Shown: positions 18,396 to 28,129, numbered from the stretch's first letter. The stretch is DNA of 63,523 bases from Oxalobacteraceae bacterium (GCA_010024875.1 RGFZ01000013.1:1-63523); one strand, 5' to 3'. Notes: generated from the sequence alone by a model not told the origin. Program-made: numbers and translations.

Positions 18396-18826
18396 TGAGC
18401 AAGCCTTTCCGCTGGCCCGTGCGGGTGTACTACGAAGACACAGACACCGGTGGTGTGGTCTACTACGCGAACTACCTCAAGTTCTTCGAGCGCGCGCGTA
18501 CCGAATGGCTGCGCAGCGCGGGCATTGGCCAGCAGCTGATGAGTGAGCAAGAAAATGTAATCTTTGTAGTCAAAAGCGCGACCATCGATTACCATGCGCC
18601 AGCAAAACTGGACGACACTCTGGAAGTCAGCGTGACCATCGAAAGAATCGGACGCGCGTCAGTGAATTTTTCGCAAGGCGCGTGGCGCACTGGCGGCTTG
18701 GAATCCGAGCTTTTGTGCAGCGGCCAGATACGTGTGGGCTGCATCGATGCCGAATCCTTGCGCCCTGCGGCCATACCCGTCCCCGTTCTTGAAAAAATCA
18801 AGAGGCTGTATGCAAGCAAAAACTAA
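18395..18826 (+). CDS. ybgC: Tol-Pal system-associated acyl-CoA thioesterase
   Basis: A hot-dog-fold thioesterase of 143 residues. The signature YYEDTDTGGVVYYANYLKF contains the catalytic Asp, followed by FFERARTEWLR. Its place as first gene before tolQ is conserved across proteobacteria, where it is thought to act on acyl-CoA or acyl-ACP linked to phospholipid metabolism. Confidence 0.95.
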   Translation: MSKPFRWPVRVYYEDTDTGGVVYYANYLKFFERARTEWLRSAGIGQQLMSEQENVIFVVKSATIDYHAPAKLDDTLEVSVTIERIGRASVNFSQGAWRTGGLESELLCSGQIRVGCIDAESLRPAAIPVPVLEKIKRLYASKN

Positions 18827-18882
18827 GCAGCAGACTGCCCAGACCCTCTACTGATTGACTCCTTGAGTGATCCATTAGCGCC

Positions 18883-19581
18883 ATGACAGTGACACAAGAC
18901 CTCTCGTTCGTTTCGATGATCAGCAATGCCTCGCTGCTGGTGCAGCTGGTGATGGCTCTGCTCTTGCTGATCTCTGCCATGAGCTGGACTTACATCTTCC
19001 GCAAGATGTTCACCATTCGCAGCGCAATCGCACAAACCACCGAATTTGAAAATATTTTCTGGTCAGGCGCAAACCTGAACGCTTTGTACGAAGAAGTCAC
19101 CTCGACCCGCCGCCAGCGCGCTGGCCATTCCGGCGCACTGGAACGTATTTTCGAAGCGGGTATGGAGGAATACCGCAAGGCCCGTCAGACCTTCACGGGC
19201 AAGGACATCGACACCAGCGCACTGCTCGACGGTGCGCGCCGGGCAATGCGCGCCGCTTACCAGCGCGAGATGGATGCGCTCGAATCTCATCTTGCGTTTC
19301 TGGCGTCGGTAGGTTCCGTGTCGCCCTATATCGGTCTGTTTGGCACGGTCTGGGGCATCATGAATTCCTTCCGGGGTCTGGCCAACGTGCAGCAGGCAAC
19401 GCTGGCCTCTGTCGCACCCGGTATCGCGGAAGCATTGGTCGCGACCGCGATCGGACTGTTCGCGGCGATTCCCGCGGTAGTGGCCTACAACCGCTACTCG
19501 CATGACATCGACCGACTCGCGATTCGTTTCGAGAGCTTCATCGAAGAATTTTCCAACATCCTCAACCGGCAGGCGCGCTGA
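18883..19581 (+). CDS. tolQ: Tol-Pal system inner-membrane protein TolQ
   Basis: Proton-channel subunit of the Tol-Pal machine, homologous to ExbB and MotA. It has 232 residues with three predicted membrane segments: about 18-38 (LVMALLLLISAMSWTYIF), 137-157 (SVSPYIGLFGTVWGIMNSF) and 170-195 (GIAEALVATAIGLFAAIPAVV). The last two carry the small-residue and Thr pattern that lines the proton path with TolR. Its stop overlaps the tolR ATG. Confidence 0.97.
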   Translation: MTVTQDLSFVSMISNASLLVQLVMALLLLISAMSWTYIFRKMFTIRSAIAQTTEFENIFWSGANLNALYEEVTSTRRQRAGHSGALERIFEAGMEEYRKARQTFTGKDIDTSALLDGARRAMRAAYQREMDALESHLAFLASVGSVSPYIGLFGTVWGIMNSFRGLANVQQATLASVAPGIAEALVATAIGLFAAIPAVVAYNRYSHDIDRLAIRFESFIEEFSNILNRQAR

Positions 19582-20003
19582 TGTCCAACATCTCGTCGAT
19601 GCGCGGCGGGAGAAGCCGCAAGTTCAAGTCCGAGATCAACGTCGTGCCTTATATCGACGTGATGCTGGTGCTGCTGGTGATCTTCATGGTGGTGGCGCCA
19701 CTGTCCACGCCCAGCATGATCAACCTGCCCAAGGCAGGCAAATCGAATCAGCCCCCGACTGAGTATCTGGAAATCGAACTCAAGCCCGATGGCTCGGCTA
19801 CCGTGGGCGTGCACGGAAAAAAGACGGTATCAACAAAAAAACGCGAAGAACTGGGTAACCGCCTGGAAGAATTGCATGCGAAGTACCCCGACCTGCCACT
19901 GATGATCTCCGCCGACAAGGACATCAAATACGACGAAGTGGTACAGACCATTTCGCAGGCCAACAAGACCGGTATTGCCCGGGTAGGCCTGTCCACCCGC
20001 TGA
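19581..20003 (+). CDS. tolR: Tol-Pal system protein TolR
   Basis: ExbD-like partner of TolQ, 140 residues. After a basic N-terminus comes the single membrane helix with the proton-carrying Asp in VVPYIDVMLVLLVIFMV. The periplasmic domain includes LMISADKDIKYDEVVQTISQA, the conserved peptidoglycan-binding fold. It is translationally coupled to tolQ. Confidence 0.97.
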   Translation: MSNISSMRGGRSRKFKSEINVVPYIDVMLVLLVIFMVVAPLSTPSMINLPKAGKSNQPPTEYLEIELKPDGSATVGVHGKKTVSTKKREELGNRLEELHAKYPDLPLMISADKDIKYDEVVQTISQANKTGIARVGLSTR

Positions 20004-20010
20004 GCCAGCG

Positions 20011-20979
20011 TTGAAAGAAGCGATACGCCACTACCAGATACCATCAGAGCCGGGCCGTCTGCGCGCGCTGGGTCTTGCGCTGTTCGTTCATCTGGTGCTG
20101 TTGGGATTCCTGTGGTTTGGTGTCTCATGGCAGAGCGACACCCCGGTTGCGGTAGAGGCCGAGATCTGGAACCCTGTTGCGCGCGAGGCGGCGCCACCAC
20201 CACCACCGCCACCTGAGCCGGTACCTGAACCGCCAAGGCCGGCCCCAGCGGTCGAGCCCCCCAAACCCGCACCGGTGGCCGAACCCGTCAAACCCAAGCT
20301 GCCGGATCCGGATATCGCGCTCGAAAAAGAAAAGAAGCGCAAGCAAGAAAAAGAAGACGCCGAGCGCAAGAAAAAAGAGCAGCTCGCCGAGCAAAAGGCG
20401 CGCGAGGAAGAAGATAAACGCAAAAAGCTTGCGGAAGCTCAGGAAAAAAACAAAGAAAAGAAAAAATTAGCCGAGCTTGAAAAACAGAAGCTCGCCGAAG
20501 AGCAGAAGCAAAAGGAACAAACTGCCGCAGAGGAGAAGAAACGTCTCGCTGAGGAGCAACAACGCAAGCAAGAGGAGCTTGCTGCTGAACAGCGCGCCAA
20601 GAAACGACGTGAAGACGACCTACGCCGACAGATGCAACTCGCCGGCGAAGGTGGCGCAGGCGATGCAGAGAAATCACAAGGGCCGCGCAGCGACGGAGGC
20701 TATGCGCGCAGGGTGGCAGGTTTAATAAAATCGCATACAATCCTGCCGCAGAGTGACATACCGGGTAACCCTGCGGTGGAGTACACGGTCGAGCTGCTGC
20801 CGGATGGTAGCCTGCGCGGTGAACCCAAGATGACACGCTCCTCGGGCATTTCGGCATTTGATCAAGCGGTACGGCGCGCCATCGACAAGACAGCACCCTT
20901 CCCGCCCGATCCCGCGACGGGCAAGGTACCATCAAGCATCAGCATTTCTCATCGACCGAAAGACAGCGACCAGCGATGA
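20011..20979 (+). CDS. tolA: Cell envelope integrity protein TolA
   Basis: Links TolQR to Pal across the periplasm. It has 322 residues. The start is a TTG at 20011; there is no Met before the membrane helix (about 19-40, LRALGLALFVHLVLLGFLWF), so an unusual start codon is needed. A Pro-rich stretch (residues 55-90) is followed by a long Lys/Glu/Ala helix (about 95-210), then the globular domain III with ARRVAGLIKSHTI and SGISAFDQAVRRAIDKTAPFP. It overlaps tolB by four bases. Confidence 0.95.
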   Translation: MKEAIRHYQIPSEPGRLRALGLALFVHLVLLGFLWFGVSWQSDTPVAVEAEIWNPVAREAAPPPPPPPEPVPEPPRPAPAVEPPKPAPVAEPVKPKLPDPDIALEKEKKRKQEKEDAERKKKEQLAEQKAREEEDKRKKLAEAQEKNKEKKKLAELEKQKLAEEQKQKEQTAAEEKKRLAEEQQRKQEELAAEQRAKKRREDDLRRQMQLAGEGGAGDAEKSQGPRSDGGYARRVAGLIKSHTILPQSDIPGNPAVEYTVELLPDGSLRGEPKMTRSSGISAFDQAVRRAIDKTAPFPPDPATGKVPSSISISHRPKDSDQR

Positions 20980-22247
20980 AAAGACTTTTCCTGAAGCTAA
21001 TTGCACTGCTGGGCCTCTGTTCGGTTTTGCCGCTCGCGCAGGCGCAGCTGAAGGTGGATATTTCCGGTGTCGGCGCGAACCAGATACCGATCAGCATTGC
21101 TGGCTTCGTGAATGAATCCGTCAGCGGGCAAACGCTAAGCAGTATCATCCGGGCCGACTTGGAGCGCAGCGGCATGTTCCGGCTGATCGACACCCAAGAA
21201 GCGATTGCCGAGGACACTGCCATTGATCTGCCCAGCTGGAAGAGCAAGGGTGCCGATGCGCTGGCCATCGGCAGCGCGGCGAAGCTCTCAGATGGCCGCA
21301 TCGAGATCCGTTACAAGCTGATCGACACTGTGCGGGGCGCGACGCTGACAGCCCAGAGCCTCATCGTTCAGCAGCCATTTGCACGACTGGGCGCGCATCG
21401 CGTTGCCGATGACATCTTCGAGAAGCTTACCGGCATACGCGGCGCCTTCGCCACGCGGATCGCCTATGTCAGCCGCTCGGGGGGTGAATACCGTCTGGAG
21501 ATCGCCGATTCCGACGGCGAGAACGCCTTCATCGCGCTGCGCTCGTCAGAGCCCATCATCTCGCCCACGTGGTCGCCCGATGGCGGCAGGCTGGCCTATG
21601 TCTCCTTTGAGAGCAAGAAACCCGTGGTCTATGTGCAAGAACTTGCCAGCCGCAAGCGCGTGATCGCCGCAAATTTCAAAGGTAGTAACTCGGCACCGGC
21701 CTGGTCACCGGATGGTCGCCGACTGGCGATTGCGCTCTCGCGTGAGGGTCTGACACAGATCTACAGCGTCAGTGCCGATGGCAGCGACCTTCGCAAGCTG
21801 ACCCACTCCAACGGTATCGATACCGAGCCCTGCTACTCGCCCGACGGTCAGAGCATCTATTTCACCAGCGACCGCAGCGGCGGACCGCAGATCTACCGGG
21901 TGAATGCCGATGGCGGTGATCTGAAACGGATCACCTATGGCGGAAATTACAATATCAGCCCGTCCATTTCGCCCGACGGTAAAATGCTGGCCTATATTTC
22001 GCGGCGCGAGGGCAAGTTCCAGCTGTATCTATTGGATCTGGCCTCTTCCCGGGAAATGCGGTTATCCGACGCAGCGCTCGACGAATCACCGAGCTTTGCG
22101 CCGAATGGCCGCTACATCCTGTATGCCACCGAGGCGGGCGGGCGCGGAAGTCTGGCTGTGGCCTCTATCGATGGCAGCGCGAAATACACGCTCTCGGCGC
22201 GCGCCTCGAACCTGCGCGAGCCTGCCTGGGGGCCTTTTACCAAATAA
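20976..22247 (+). CDS. tolB: Tol-Pal system beta-propeller protein TolB
   Basis: Periplasmic partner of Pal, 423 residues. A Sec signal peptide ends near LAQAQA (about 24). The N-terminal alpha/beta domain is followed by a six-bladed propeller whose blades repeat WSPDGGRLAYVS, WSPDGRRLAIAL, YSPDGQSIYFTSDRSG, ISPDGKMLAYIS and FAPNGRYILYAT. The ending NLREPAWGPF is typical. Confidence 0.97.
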   Translation: MKRLFLKLIALLGLCSVLPLAQAQLKVDISGVGANQIPISIAGFVNESVSGQTLSSIIRADLERSGMFRLIDTQEAIAEDTAIDLPSWKSKGADALAIGSAAKLSDGRIEIRYKLIDTVRGATLTAQSLIVQQPFARLGAHRVADDIFEKLTGIRGAFATRIAYVSRSGGEYRLEIADSDGENAFIALRSSEPIISPTWSPDGGRLAYVSFESKKPVVYVQELASRKRVIAANFKGSNSAPAWSPDGRRLAIALSREGLTQIYSVSADGSDLRKLTHSNGIDTEPCYSPDGQSIYFTSDRSGGPQIYRVNADGGDLKRITYGGNYNISPSISPDGKMLAYISRREGKFQLYLLDLASSREMRLSDAALDESPSFAPNGRYILYATEAGGRGSLAVASIDGSAKYTLSARASNLREPAWGPFTK

Positions 22248-22304
22248 GCAAAAACCTATAATAACAACCGTCGGATTTTTTTGACCAATCAGGGGGAAAC
22301 CAAC

Positions 22305-22859
22305 ATGCAAGGAACCAAACTCATCGCTGCCGCGGCGGCACTGGCGCTGCTGCTGTCAGCCTGCTCGACCGTTAAACTTGATGAATCAGCCCCTGTCGAA
22401 GACCGAGCCGGCAAGAATGTCCCGCAAGTGACCGCGCCCATCAGCCCCGGCGCCGTCCCCTCCTCGAGCGACAGCAACTCCGCCTCACCGAGCAGCGCCC
22501 AAAACGATCCGCTCAACGACCCGAATAGCGTGCTGGCCAAGCGCAGCATCTACTTCGACCTCGACAGCTACGTCGTCAAAGATGAATTCAAGTCAGTGAT
22601 TGATGCACATGCGCAGTATCTTGTCTCTCGCAAGGATCGCAAAATCATCATCCAGGGTAATACCGACGAACGCGGTGGCAGCGAGTACAACCTGGCGCTC
22701 GGTCAGAAACGTGCTGAAGCCGTACGACGCTCGCTGCAAGCCCTAGGTGTGCCGGATTCACAGATGGAGGCGATCTCCTTCGGCAAAGAGAAGCCCAAGG
22801 CTCAAGGCAGCAATGAGGCGTCATGGGCTGAAAACCGCCGCGCCGACATCGTTTACTGA
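22305..22859 (+). CDS. pal: Peptidoglycan-associated lipoprotein Pal
   Basis: An outer-membrane lipoprotein with an OmpA-like domain that holds peptidoglycan. The start is the ATG at 22305, behind CAGGGGGAAACCAAC; an upstream in-frame TTG at 22281 is less likely. The lipobox is LLSAC (Cys at about 23). A Ser/Pro-rich linker leads to SIYFDLDSYVVKDEFK and the peptidoglycan-binding NTDERGGSEYNLALGQKRA, then ENRRADIVY. It has 184 residues. Confidence 0.97.
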   Translation: MQGTKLIAAAAALALLLSACSTVKLDESAPVEDRAGKNVPQVTAPISPGAVPSSSDSNSASPSSAQNDPLNDPNSVLAKRSIYFDLDSYVVKDEFKSVIDAHAQYLVSRKDRKIIIQGNTDERGGSEYNLALGQKRAEAVRRSLQALGVPDSQMEAISFGKEKPKAQGSNEASWAENRRADIVY

Positions 22860-22867
22860 CACCCGTC

Positions 22868-23635
22868 ATGAAACAATATCGCTCCGCCACTGGCGCCGCC
22901 CTTCTGGCGGCGCTTTTAGTTAGTGTGCCATTTCAGGCGCATGCGCTGTTCGAAGACGCCGACGCACGCCGCGAGATCATCAAACTGCGCAAACAGGTCG
23001 AGGAGCTCGGCAGCAAGATCGATAGTCGTGCGCCCCTACTGGAGCAAAAGGCTGACAAGAAAAGTCTGATCGATCTGATCGGCGACATCGAGAAACTGCG
23101 CTCGGAGATGGCCGCATTGCGCGGTCAGCTTGAGGTACTGTCAAATGAGCTGAACAACGCTCAAAAACGACAGAAAGATTTCTACAATGATCTGGATCAG
23201 CGACTGCGCAAGCTCGAGCCGCAGCGCCTGTCGATCGACGGTCGTGATGTCGAAGTCGACAAGACAGAGCAAGTCGCATTTGACAGAGCACTAGCCGAGT
23301 TCAAAGCGGGCAATCACCAGGCGGCGAACCAGAGCTTCTCTGCTTTTCTGCAGCGATATCCCGAATCCGGCTACTTGCCCCAGGCGTATTTCTGGCTCGG
23401 CAGCACGTTTTTCGCGCAACAGGAATGCGCTAAAGCGATTCCTGCTTACCAGACAGTGGCGACGCGCTTCCCTAACAGCCAGAAAGCCCCGGAAGCCTTG
23501 CTGAATATCGCCAGTTGTCAGCTTGATCTCAAGGACAAAGGTGGTGCTCGCGAGACGCTTGAGCAATTGCTGAAGAAGTATCCATCTTCCACTGCCGCAG
23601 GCATGGGTAAAGAGCGACTCGGTGAGCTAAAATAG
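22868..23635 (+). CDS. cpoB: Cell division coordinator CpoB (YbgF)
   Basis: A periplasmic protein that ties Tol-Pal to septal cell-wall synthesis. It has 255 residues. A signal peptide ends after PFQAHA (about 26). A coiled coil follows (about 35-105; EIIKLRKQVEELGSKID and later LRSEMAALRGQLEVLSNEL). The C-terminal half holds TPR repeats, with FKAGNHQAANQSFSAFLQRYP, PQAYFWLGSTFF and PEALLNIASCQLDLKD. It is the last gene of the tol-pal operon. Confidence 0.95.
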   Translation: MKQYRSATGAALLAALLVSVPFQAHALFEDADARREIIKLRKQVEELGSKIDSRAPLLEQKADKKSLIDLIGDIEKLRSEMAALRGQLEVLSNELNNAQKRQKDFYNDLDQRLRKLEPQRLSIDGRDVEVDKTEQVAFDRALAEFKAGNHQAANQSFSAFLQRYPESGYLPQAYFWLGSTFFAQQECAKAIPAYQTVATRFPNSQKAPEALLNIASCQLDLKDKGGARETLEQLLKKYPSSTAAGMGKERLGELK

Positions 23636-23690
23636 CAACACGCTCAGGGACGAATGCAGACACAAGATGTAGTCGGTAATTTGCTTGCGT

Positions 23691-23720
23691 TTGACAAATA
23701 TTGATTTAATTGCTTATAAT
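23691..23720 (+). promoter_or_regulatory. Promoter of tRNA-Lys
   Basis: A perfect TTGACA (23691-23696), an 18-base spacer and a perfect TATAAT (23715-23720). Transcription would start near 23727, a few bases before the tRNA. Confidence 0.88.
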
Positions 23721-23731
23721 TTTGCTCTTTC

Positions 23732-23807
23732 GGGTCGTTAGCTCAGCTGGTAGAGCAGCGGACTTTTAATCCGTTGGTCGCAAGTTCGAATCTTGCACGA
23801 CCTACCA
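23732..23807 (+). tRNA. tRNA-Lys (anticodon TTT)
   Basis: It is 76 nt with an encoded CCA. The acceptor arm GGGTCGT pairs with ACGACCT through a G-T at the first position. The D arm is GCTCAGCTGGTAGAGC, the anticodon arm is CGGAC-TTTTAAT-CCG with anticodon TTT, and the T arm contains GTTCGAATC. It has its own strong promoter and a terminator 11 bases downstream. Confidence 0.97.
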
Positions 23808-23818
23808 AATAAAAAAAA

Positions 23819-23847
23819 CGCCGCAGTGTTCACACTGCGGCGTTTTT
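23819..23847 (+). terminator. Terminator after tRNA-Lys, probably bidirectional
   Basis: CGCCGCAGTG (23819-23828) pairs perfectly with CACTGCGGCG (23833-23842) around TTCA. Five T follow, and eight A precede the stem. The A-run makes it a usable terminator for the leftward transporter gene too. Confidence 0.92.
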
Positions 23848-23918
23848 GTTTTGGCCCATGTCAATTGACTGATTCGCCAGCGGCCAGAGCGTTGTTGTCT
23901 CGTCAACATCACGGAAAT

Positions 23919-25262
23919 TTACTCCTTCGGTCCGATGTGCCCGCGGATCAGCGCGAGGCTGATCACCGCAATAATCATCGATCCTCCCAGCAAATTCAAA
24001 TACGCACTGGCACCACCGGCCGTGATCATCGCCGCTCCGGCAAAAGAGCTCATCAGCGCCCCCATACGTCCGAATGACATCGCTGACGCGGTGCCTGTTG
24101 TGCGAATCAAGGTCGGATACATATGTGCGCAAAGTGCAAATAACGCACACTGAAGCGACGTCACGAACAAGCCATGAAAGCCAAGGCCCCAGAGGAAAGT
24201 CTCGGGTGCAGCACTCAAGGAAATCAGTTTCAAGCCAAAAGCGGTTACCGCGGACATCGCCGCCCAAAACACCATCGGCCAACGCGACCCGAATCGGTTG
24301 ATGGCCAGCGCGCAAAGAACCGCCCCAATAACACCACCAAAGTTGTAAGCAGTGAGCCCCATGCTAGCCAGCGCCGGGGACAAGCCCTCCGTGGTCAGCA
24401 TCGTTGGCAGCCAACTGAATGCGGTATACAGGGACAGCTGGGTAACAAAAAAACTAATCCACAGCCAACTTGTGTCAAATGCTCGACCACTTCTAAACAA
24501 ATCGGCAATACTTCCACGATGGGTTTGCTCGACACTACCGTCAGTAAATTCCCGGGCGTGGGCAACGTCGTGCGACATGCGCGCCATGACATCCCTCAAC
24601 TCTTCCCAACGCGCAGACAGGCGAGCCAGATATTTCGGTGACTCATGCAGGGTTGGAATCAGGAACAGGGCATAAGCAAGGGGAAGGCTGCCACCAATAA
24701 AAAAGAATGCACGCCAGCCCTGCGCTGGGAGGATTTGGCTGGCAGCCAATCCGGCTAGCATACCGCCCAGCGGATAACAAACGATCGCCGTCGTCACAGC
24801 CATCGTACGGAACCGAAACGGAATGAATTCAGCCGTCAATGTGGTTGCAGCAGGCAATGCAGCGCCAATGCCGAGCCCAGCAAAAAATCGGATGGCAGCA
24901 ATGGTCGTGACGTCAGGCGCCACACCAATCAGCATGGTCGCCGTGCCAAACAAAAAGACGCTTGCAATCAGCACTGGCTTACGCCCTATTCTGTCCGAGA
25001 TTATGCCGGCACTGAGACTACCTACCGCCATACCCATCAGTCCGCTAGCGACCGCCACTGAAAACGCAGCGCGGGATACGCCCCATTCCTTGATAATCAT
25101 CGGTATCGCATAACCGATCATTTGCCCGTCAAAGCCATCAAGCACGATGGCAAAAGCGGCTAGCAGATAAGTAAATTTCTGGACACGAGAAAAGCCGCCA
25201 TCGTCAATGGCTCGAGTCACATCAAAATGAGCGTCCGAGCCTTGCGTAGTTGCTGCAGTCAT
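23919..25262 (-). CDS. MFS transporter, aromatic acid:H+ symporter (AAHS) type
   Basis: A 12-helix carrier of 447 residues. The first helix carries the AAHS signature DGFDGQMIGYAIP. The loop 2-3 motif is GIISDRIGRKPVL, and ATTLTAEFIPFRFRTMA follows. Known relatives (BenK, PcaK, GenK) import benzoate, hydroxybenzoates or gentisate. It is the distal gene of the salicylate-gentisate block, which argues for salicylate or gentisate uptake. The 92-base gap to nagL is AT-rich and could hold its own promoter. Confidence 0.88.
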   Translation of the reverse strand: MTAATTQGSDAHFDVTRAIDDGGFSRVQKFTYLLAAFAIVLDGFDGQMIGYAIPMIIKEWGVSRAAFSVAVASGLMGMAVGSLSAGIISDRIGRKPVLIASVFLFGTATMLIGVAPDVTTIAAIRFFAGLGIGAALPAATTLTAEFIPFRFRTMAVTTAIVCYPLGGMLAGLAASQILPAQGWRAFFFIGGSLPLAYALFLIPTLHESPKYLARLSARWEELRDVMARMSHDVAHAREFTDGSVEQTHRGSIADLFRSGRAFDTSWLWISFFVTQLSLYTAFSWLPTMLTTEGLSPALASMGLTAYNFGGVIGAVLCALAINRFGSRWPMVFWAAMSAVTAFGLKLISLSAAPETFLWGLGFHGLFVTSLQCALFALCAHMYPTLIRTTGTASAMSFGRMGALMSSFAGAAMITAGGASAYLNLLGGSMIIAVISLALIRGHIGPKE

Positions 25263-25354
25263 GTCTCCTCCCTATGGCCGATCTTGCGTCCGGCTCGTGA
25301 ATATAAATTTTTTAATATTATTTTTATAGATCAAATCAACAAGACTACCTAAAA

Positions 25355-26002
25355 TCATTCAGCATCCATTTGACGAGATGGATGGGCAGCGGCAACCGCT
25401 GGAATGGCTTCGCACGCTGCATAGATCGCGCGCAGCGTCGGATAAGGCACCGTATCGACATTAAATCTTGCGGCGCTAAACATTTGTGGGACCAGAGTGC
25501 AGTCTGCCATGCTCGGGGTATCGCCAAAACAAAAGCGGCCGCGCGTCGGCGCCCGGGATAAATCAGCTTCGAGTGCCGCCAAGCCTTCGCTCAGCCAGTG
25601 ATGGATCCATTGGGTCTTGCTCTCTTCGGACGCGCCCAGCGTCCCAGTCAGATACTTCAGTACGCGCAGATTCTGCAGGGGGTGAATGTCGCATGAGATC
25701 GCCAGCGCGATCTGTCGCACCCTCGCCCGTCCTTCGGGTGACTTTGGCAGGAGACGGGTATTCGGAAATTTCTCATCGAGATATTCAATGATGGCTAGAG
25801 ACTGGCTTATCTGAAATCCGTCATCATCGAGAAGTGGAACGAGCTGCTGGGGATTCAGGGATTTGTACGGTTCCTTGAACTGCATACCCCCATCACGCGT
25901 GAGATGGACTGGCACATAGTCATAATCAAGGCCCTTCAGGTTCATAGCAATGCGAACACGATAGGCTGCCGAGCTTCGGAAATAGTTATGCAGTGTCAAC
26001 AT
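25355..26002 (-). CDS. nagL: Maleylpyruvate isomerase, zeta-class GST fold
   Basis: Isomerises maleylpyruvate to fumarylpyruvate, using glutathione. It has 215 residues. The zeta-class motif SSAAYRVRIAMNLKG replaces the usual SSCSxR with Ala in place of Cys, and LNPQQLVPLLDDDG, QSLAIIEYLDEKFP and the C-terminal FGDTPSMADCTLVPQ are conserved. Maleylacetoacetate isomerase is a close relative; the neighbouring gentisate dioxygenase and fumarylpyruvate hydrolase decide for maleylpyruvate. Confidence 0.9.
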   Translation of the reverse strand: MLTLHNYFRSSAAYRVRIAMNLKGLDYDYVPVHLTRDGGMQFKEPYKSLNPQQLVPLLDDDGFQISQSLAIIEYLDEKFPNTRLLPKSPEGRARVRQIALAISCDIHPLQNLRVLKYLTGTLGASEESKTQWIHHWLSEGLAALEADLSRAPTRGRFCFGDTPSMADCTLVPQMFSAARFNVDTVPYPTLRAIYAACEAIPAVAAAHPSRQMDAE

Positions 26003-26040
26003 AGTGGAATTTTTATCTCTTATCTGGACTACATCGCGAC

Positions 26041-26352
26041 TTAGAGGGCGACAAAAACACGATTCCCCTCAATCCTCACCGGATAGGTTTTTATATCGTC
26101 AATCAGCGGCGCGCACAGCGCCTTACCGGTTCGGATGTCAAATTTGCCTTGGTGTAGAGGACATTCAATTTCATGCCCTTCGATGAATCCATCGCACAGC
26201 CTTGCATTGCCGTGCGTGCAGATGTTATCTGTCGCATAGACCTCGCCATCGATTTGATATAGTGCGATGCTTTTACCGCCCACATCAACACCAATCACAT
26301 CTCCCTCAGGAAGGGTGCCAGATGCAGCCACATCAATCCATTGATCGTTCAT
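26041..26352 (-). CDS. nagAb: Salicylate 5-hydroxylase Rieske ferredoxin
   Basis: A 103-residue Rieske [2Fe-2S] ferredoxin that carries electrons from NagAa to the NagG/NagH oxygenase. The ligands are C45 and H47 in [16 protein letters not shown], and C64 and H67 in [10 protein letters not shown]. It is of the NahAb/NagAb type. It follows nagH by only seven bases on the same strand. Confidence 0.93.
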   Translation of the reverse strand: MNDQWIDVAASGTLPEGDVIGVDVGGKSIALYQIDGEVYATDNICTHGNARLCDGFIEGHEIECPLHQGKFDIRTGKALCAPLIDDIKTYPVRIEGNRVFVAL

Positions 26353-26359
26353 ATTTCTC

Positions 26360-26842
26360 TCAGATGGGGTAGATAATTGAATTTGGAATCATCTCAGTAT
26401 CATAGATACACAAGCGCGATACAAACTTCAGCTCGCCAGCGTCGCGCTTAATCTTATCGATGTAGCGCCCCACATTGAACACCGTCGAATCGCCTGATAA
26501 TTTGGTACGGAATACAGCGTAACTCGCTTCAGAAAAAATCACGCCATTCTTTTCTTCATGGATAAACGGCAGACCTACCACATGCCGCTGATAGTATGGG
26601 TCGTGGTAAAGCGTTTCATGAATACCGTACACTCTGTCCTTTAACATGTTCTTACTCAGCAGCGCCAGTGTAGACAAAGGAAATCCTCGCTCGTAATTCT
26701 CCCGAGGTTGAATTTTGTATTCGCAATCCTCGGCGAAAAAATCGACCCACTTGTCCCATTGGGCACCATCGACAGCAGCGGCATACTTGCTATAAAGCTG
26801 GATGAGATCAAAGACTGTACGAGCGTCAGTAGTCGTTGTCAT
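26360..26842 (-). CDS. nagH: Salicylate 5-hydroxylase, small oxygenase subunit
   Basis: The beta subunit of a ring-hydroxylating oxygenase, of the cystatin-like NTF2 fold, 160 residues. Recognisable features are [20 protein letters not shown] with the [16 protein letters not shown] segment, and [17 protein letters not shown]. It is structural and has no metal site. It lies four bases after nagG, so the two subunits are co-translated. Confidence 0.92.
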   Translation of the reverse strand: MTTTTDARTVFDLIQLYSKYAAAVDGAQWDKWVDFFAEDCEYKIQPRENYERGFPLSTLALLSKNMLKDRVYGIHETLYHDPYYQRHVVGLPFIHEEKNGVIFSEASYAVFRTKLSGDSTVFNVGRYIDKIKRDAGELKFVSRLCIYDTEMIPNSIIYPI

Positions 26843-26846
26843 GGCT

Positions 26847-28109
26847 TCAGATCTCCATCATTTTTCGCCAGTAGTTATACATGCCTCGTATGAGTGTCTC
26901 TGTCACCATATGATCGGTGTTCTCACACGCATACCCGCCAAGTTCTGCAACTGCGCGGTGCGAGGGCTTTTGCTCAAATCCACACTGCGAGAGCTCGATG
27001 ACTTCTCCGTCATCAGCTGACACAAATCCTGCCGGACCAAACAGATTCGCCTGTATCAAGCGTCGTTGAGTCATTTCCGGCGTATCATCCTCGAACCCAA
27101 AGTGGGTCCAGACAAAGTCAAATGAACCTTGACCATTCGGTTGAATATGTCGAGTCGATACGCTATTGACTTGCTGCTGAATGATCACACTGGGGAAAAT
27201 CGTCATCATCACGGCAGTAGGACCGTTCCACCATGACTCGGGGACGATGTCGATCAACCGCTTGTCCTGGATCTCCATGTTTTCCTTGAAACTTGTCACG
27301 CCTTGCGTCACCTCTTCCTGCTTGCCCCCGGTACCACGCGTAGAGATCATGGCGGCATGACGAAATTTGTCATCCATCTTCAACTCAGACTTGTTATCTG
27401 CACGCCAGAGCCCGTAGGTGACGAACCAGGTATGCAGTAGCCCAGGATGATAAGGATCCTTGATGTTCTCTTGCATCAGTTTCCAGTTCCCCGGAATGCG
27501 CTGGCGGTTATAGCCAAGGAGCGTCAGCTTTCGGCCATTGAACAAACGATCAAAGTAGGCAAGGATCGTCGGGCCAAGATAGTCCTCGAACGGTTCAACA
27601 TCATGATCGAACGACGCGAAAATCACTCCGCCACGACTTGCCACCTTGAGCTTGGTAAGGCCATGATCCTCAATCTTGAATTCTTTCGGCATACCGCCAT
27701 TGATCTTGCCATCCTGCTTCACGCCCCGTCGAAAGGGAACACCTTGCAAATCGCCTTTTAGAGAGTAATTCCACTGATGGTAGGGGCAGACTAGTTCTTT
27801 CTTGTTGCCATGACGTTCACGGCAAAACTGCATTCCTCGATGGGCGCAGACATTTTCGACAACATGAATCTGGCCATCGAGATCGCGCGTCATCAGCACC
27901 GAACGCTCACCTATTACCGTGCGTTTGAAATCACCGGGCTTAGGTACTTCAGCCTCAAGGCCGATGTAACACCAGTGGCCTTTATAGAAAAGGCGATCAA
28001 GCTCTTTTTTATAGATCGACTCGTCGGTATAGGCCCAGAACGGGATGCGACTGGTTCCCTCCGATTCCCACACATGCGGCTGGCTGAATACTTCTGGTGT
28101 GTTAACCAT
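26847..28109 (-). CDS. nagG: Salicylate 5-hydroxylase, large oxygenase subunit
   Basis: The catalytic subunit that turns salicylate into gentisate with NADH and O2. It has 420 residues. The Rieske centre uses CAHRG (C88, H90) and CPYHQW (C108, H111). The mononuclear iron site lies in [15 protein letters not shown], giving the His-His of the 2-His-1-carboxylate triad and the bridging Asp. The overall sequence follows NagG of Ralstonia sp. U2. The product, gentisate, is the substrate of the adjacent NagI. Confidence 0.93.
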   Translation of the reverse strand: MVNTPEVFSQPHVWESEGTSRIPFWAYTDESIYKKELDRLFYKGHWCYIGLEAEVPKPGDFKRTVIGERSVLMTRDLDGQIHVVENVCAHRGMQFCRERHGNKKELVCPYHQWNYSLKGDLQGVPFRRGVKQDGKINGGMPKEFKIEDHGLTKLKVASRGGVIFASFDHDVEPFEDYLGPTILAYFDRLFNGRKLTLLGYNRQRIPGNWKLMQENIKDPYHPGLLHTWFVTYGLWRADNKSELKMDDKFRHAAMISTRGTGGKQEEVTQGVTSFKENMEIQDKRLIDIVPESWWNGPTAVMMTIFPSVIIQQQVNSVSTRHIQPNGQGSFDFVWTHFGFEDDTPEMTQRRLIQANLFGPAGFVSADDGEVIELSQCGFEQKPSHRAVAELGGYACENTDHMVTETLIRGMYNYWRKMMEI

Positions 28110-28129
28110 TTGATTCTCCTTGCCAGGAT

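Noticed and set aside
20300-20640. Repetitive DNA in tolA
   Set aside because: The A- and G-rich codons encode the Lys/Glu helix of TolA domain II; it is ordinary for the family, not a separate repeat element.
25355-26002. Maleylacetoacetate isomerase of tyrosine breakdown
   Set aside because: No homogentisate or fumarylacetoacetate genes are near, while gentisate dioxygenase and fumarylpyruvate hydrolase are adjacent.
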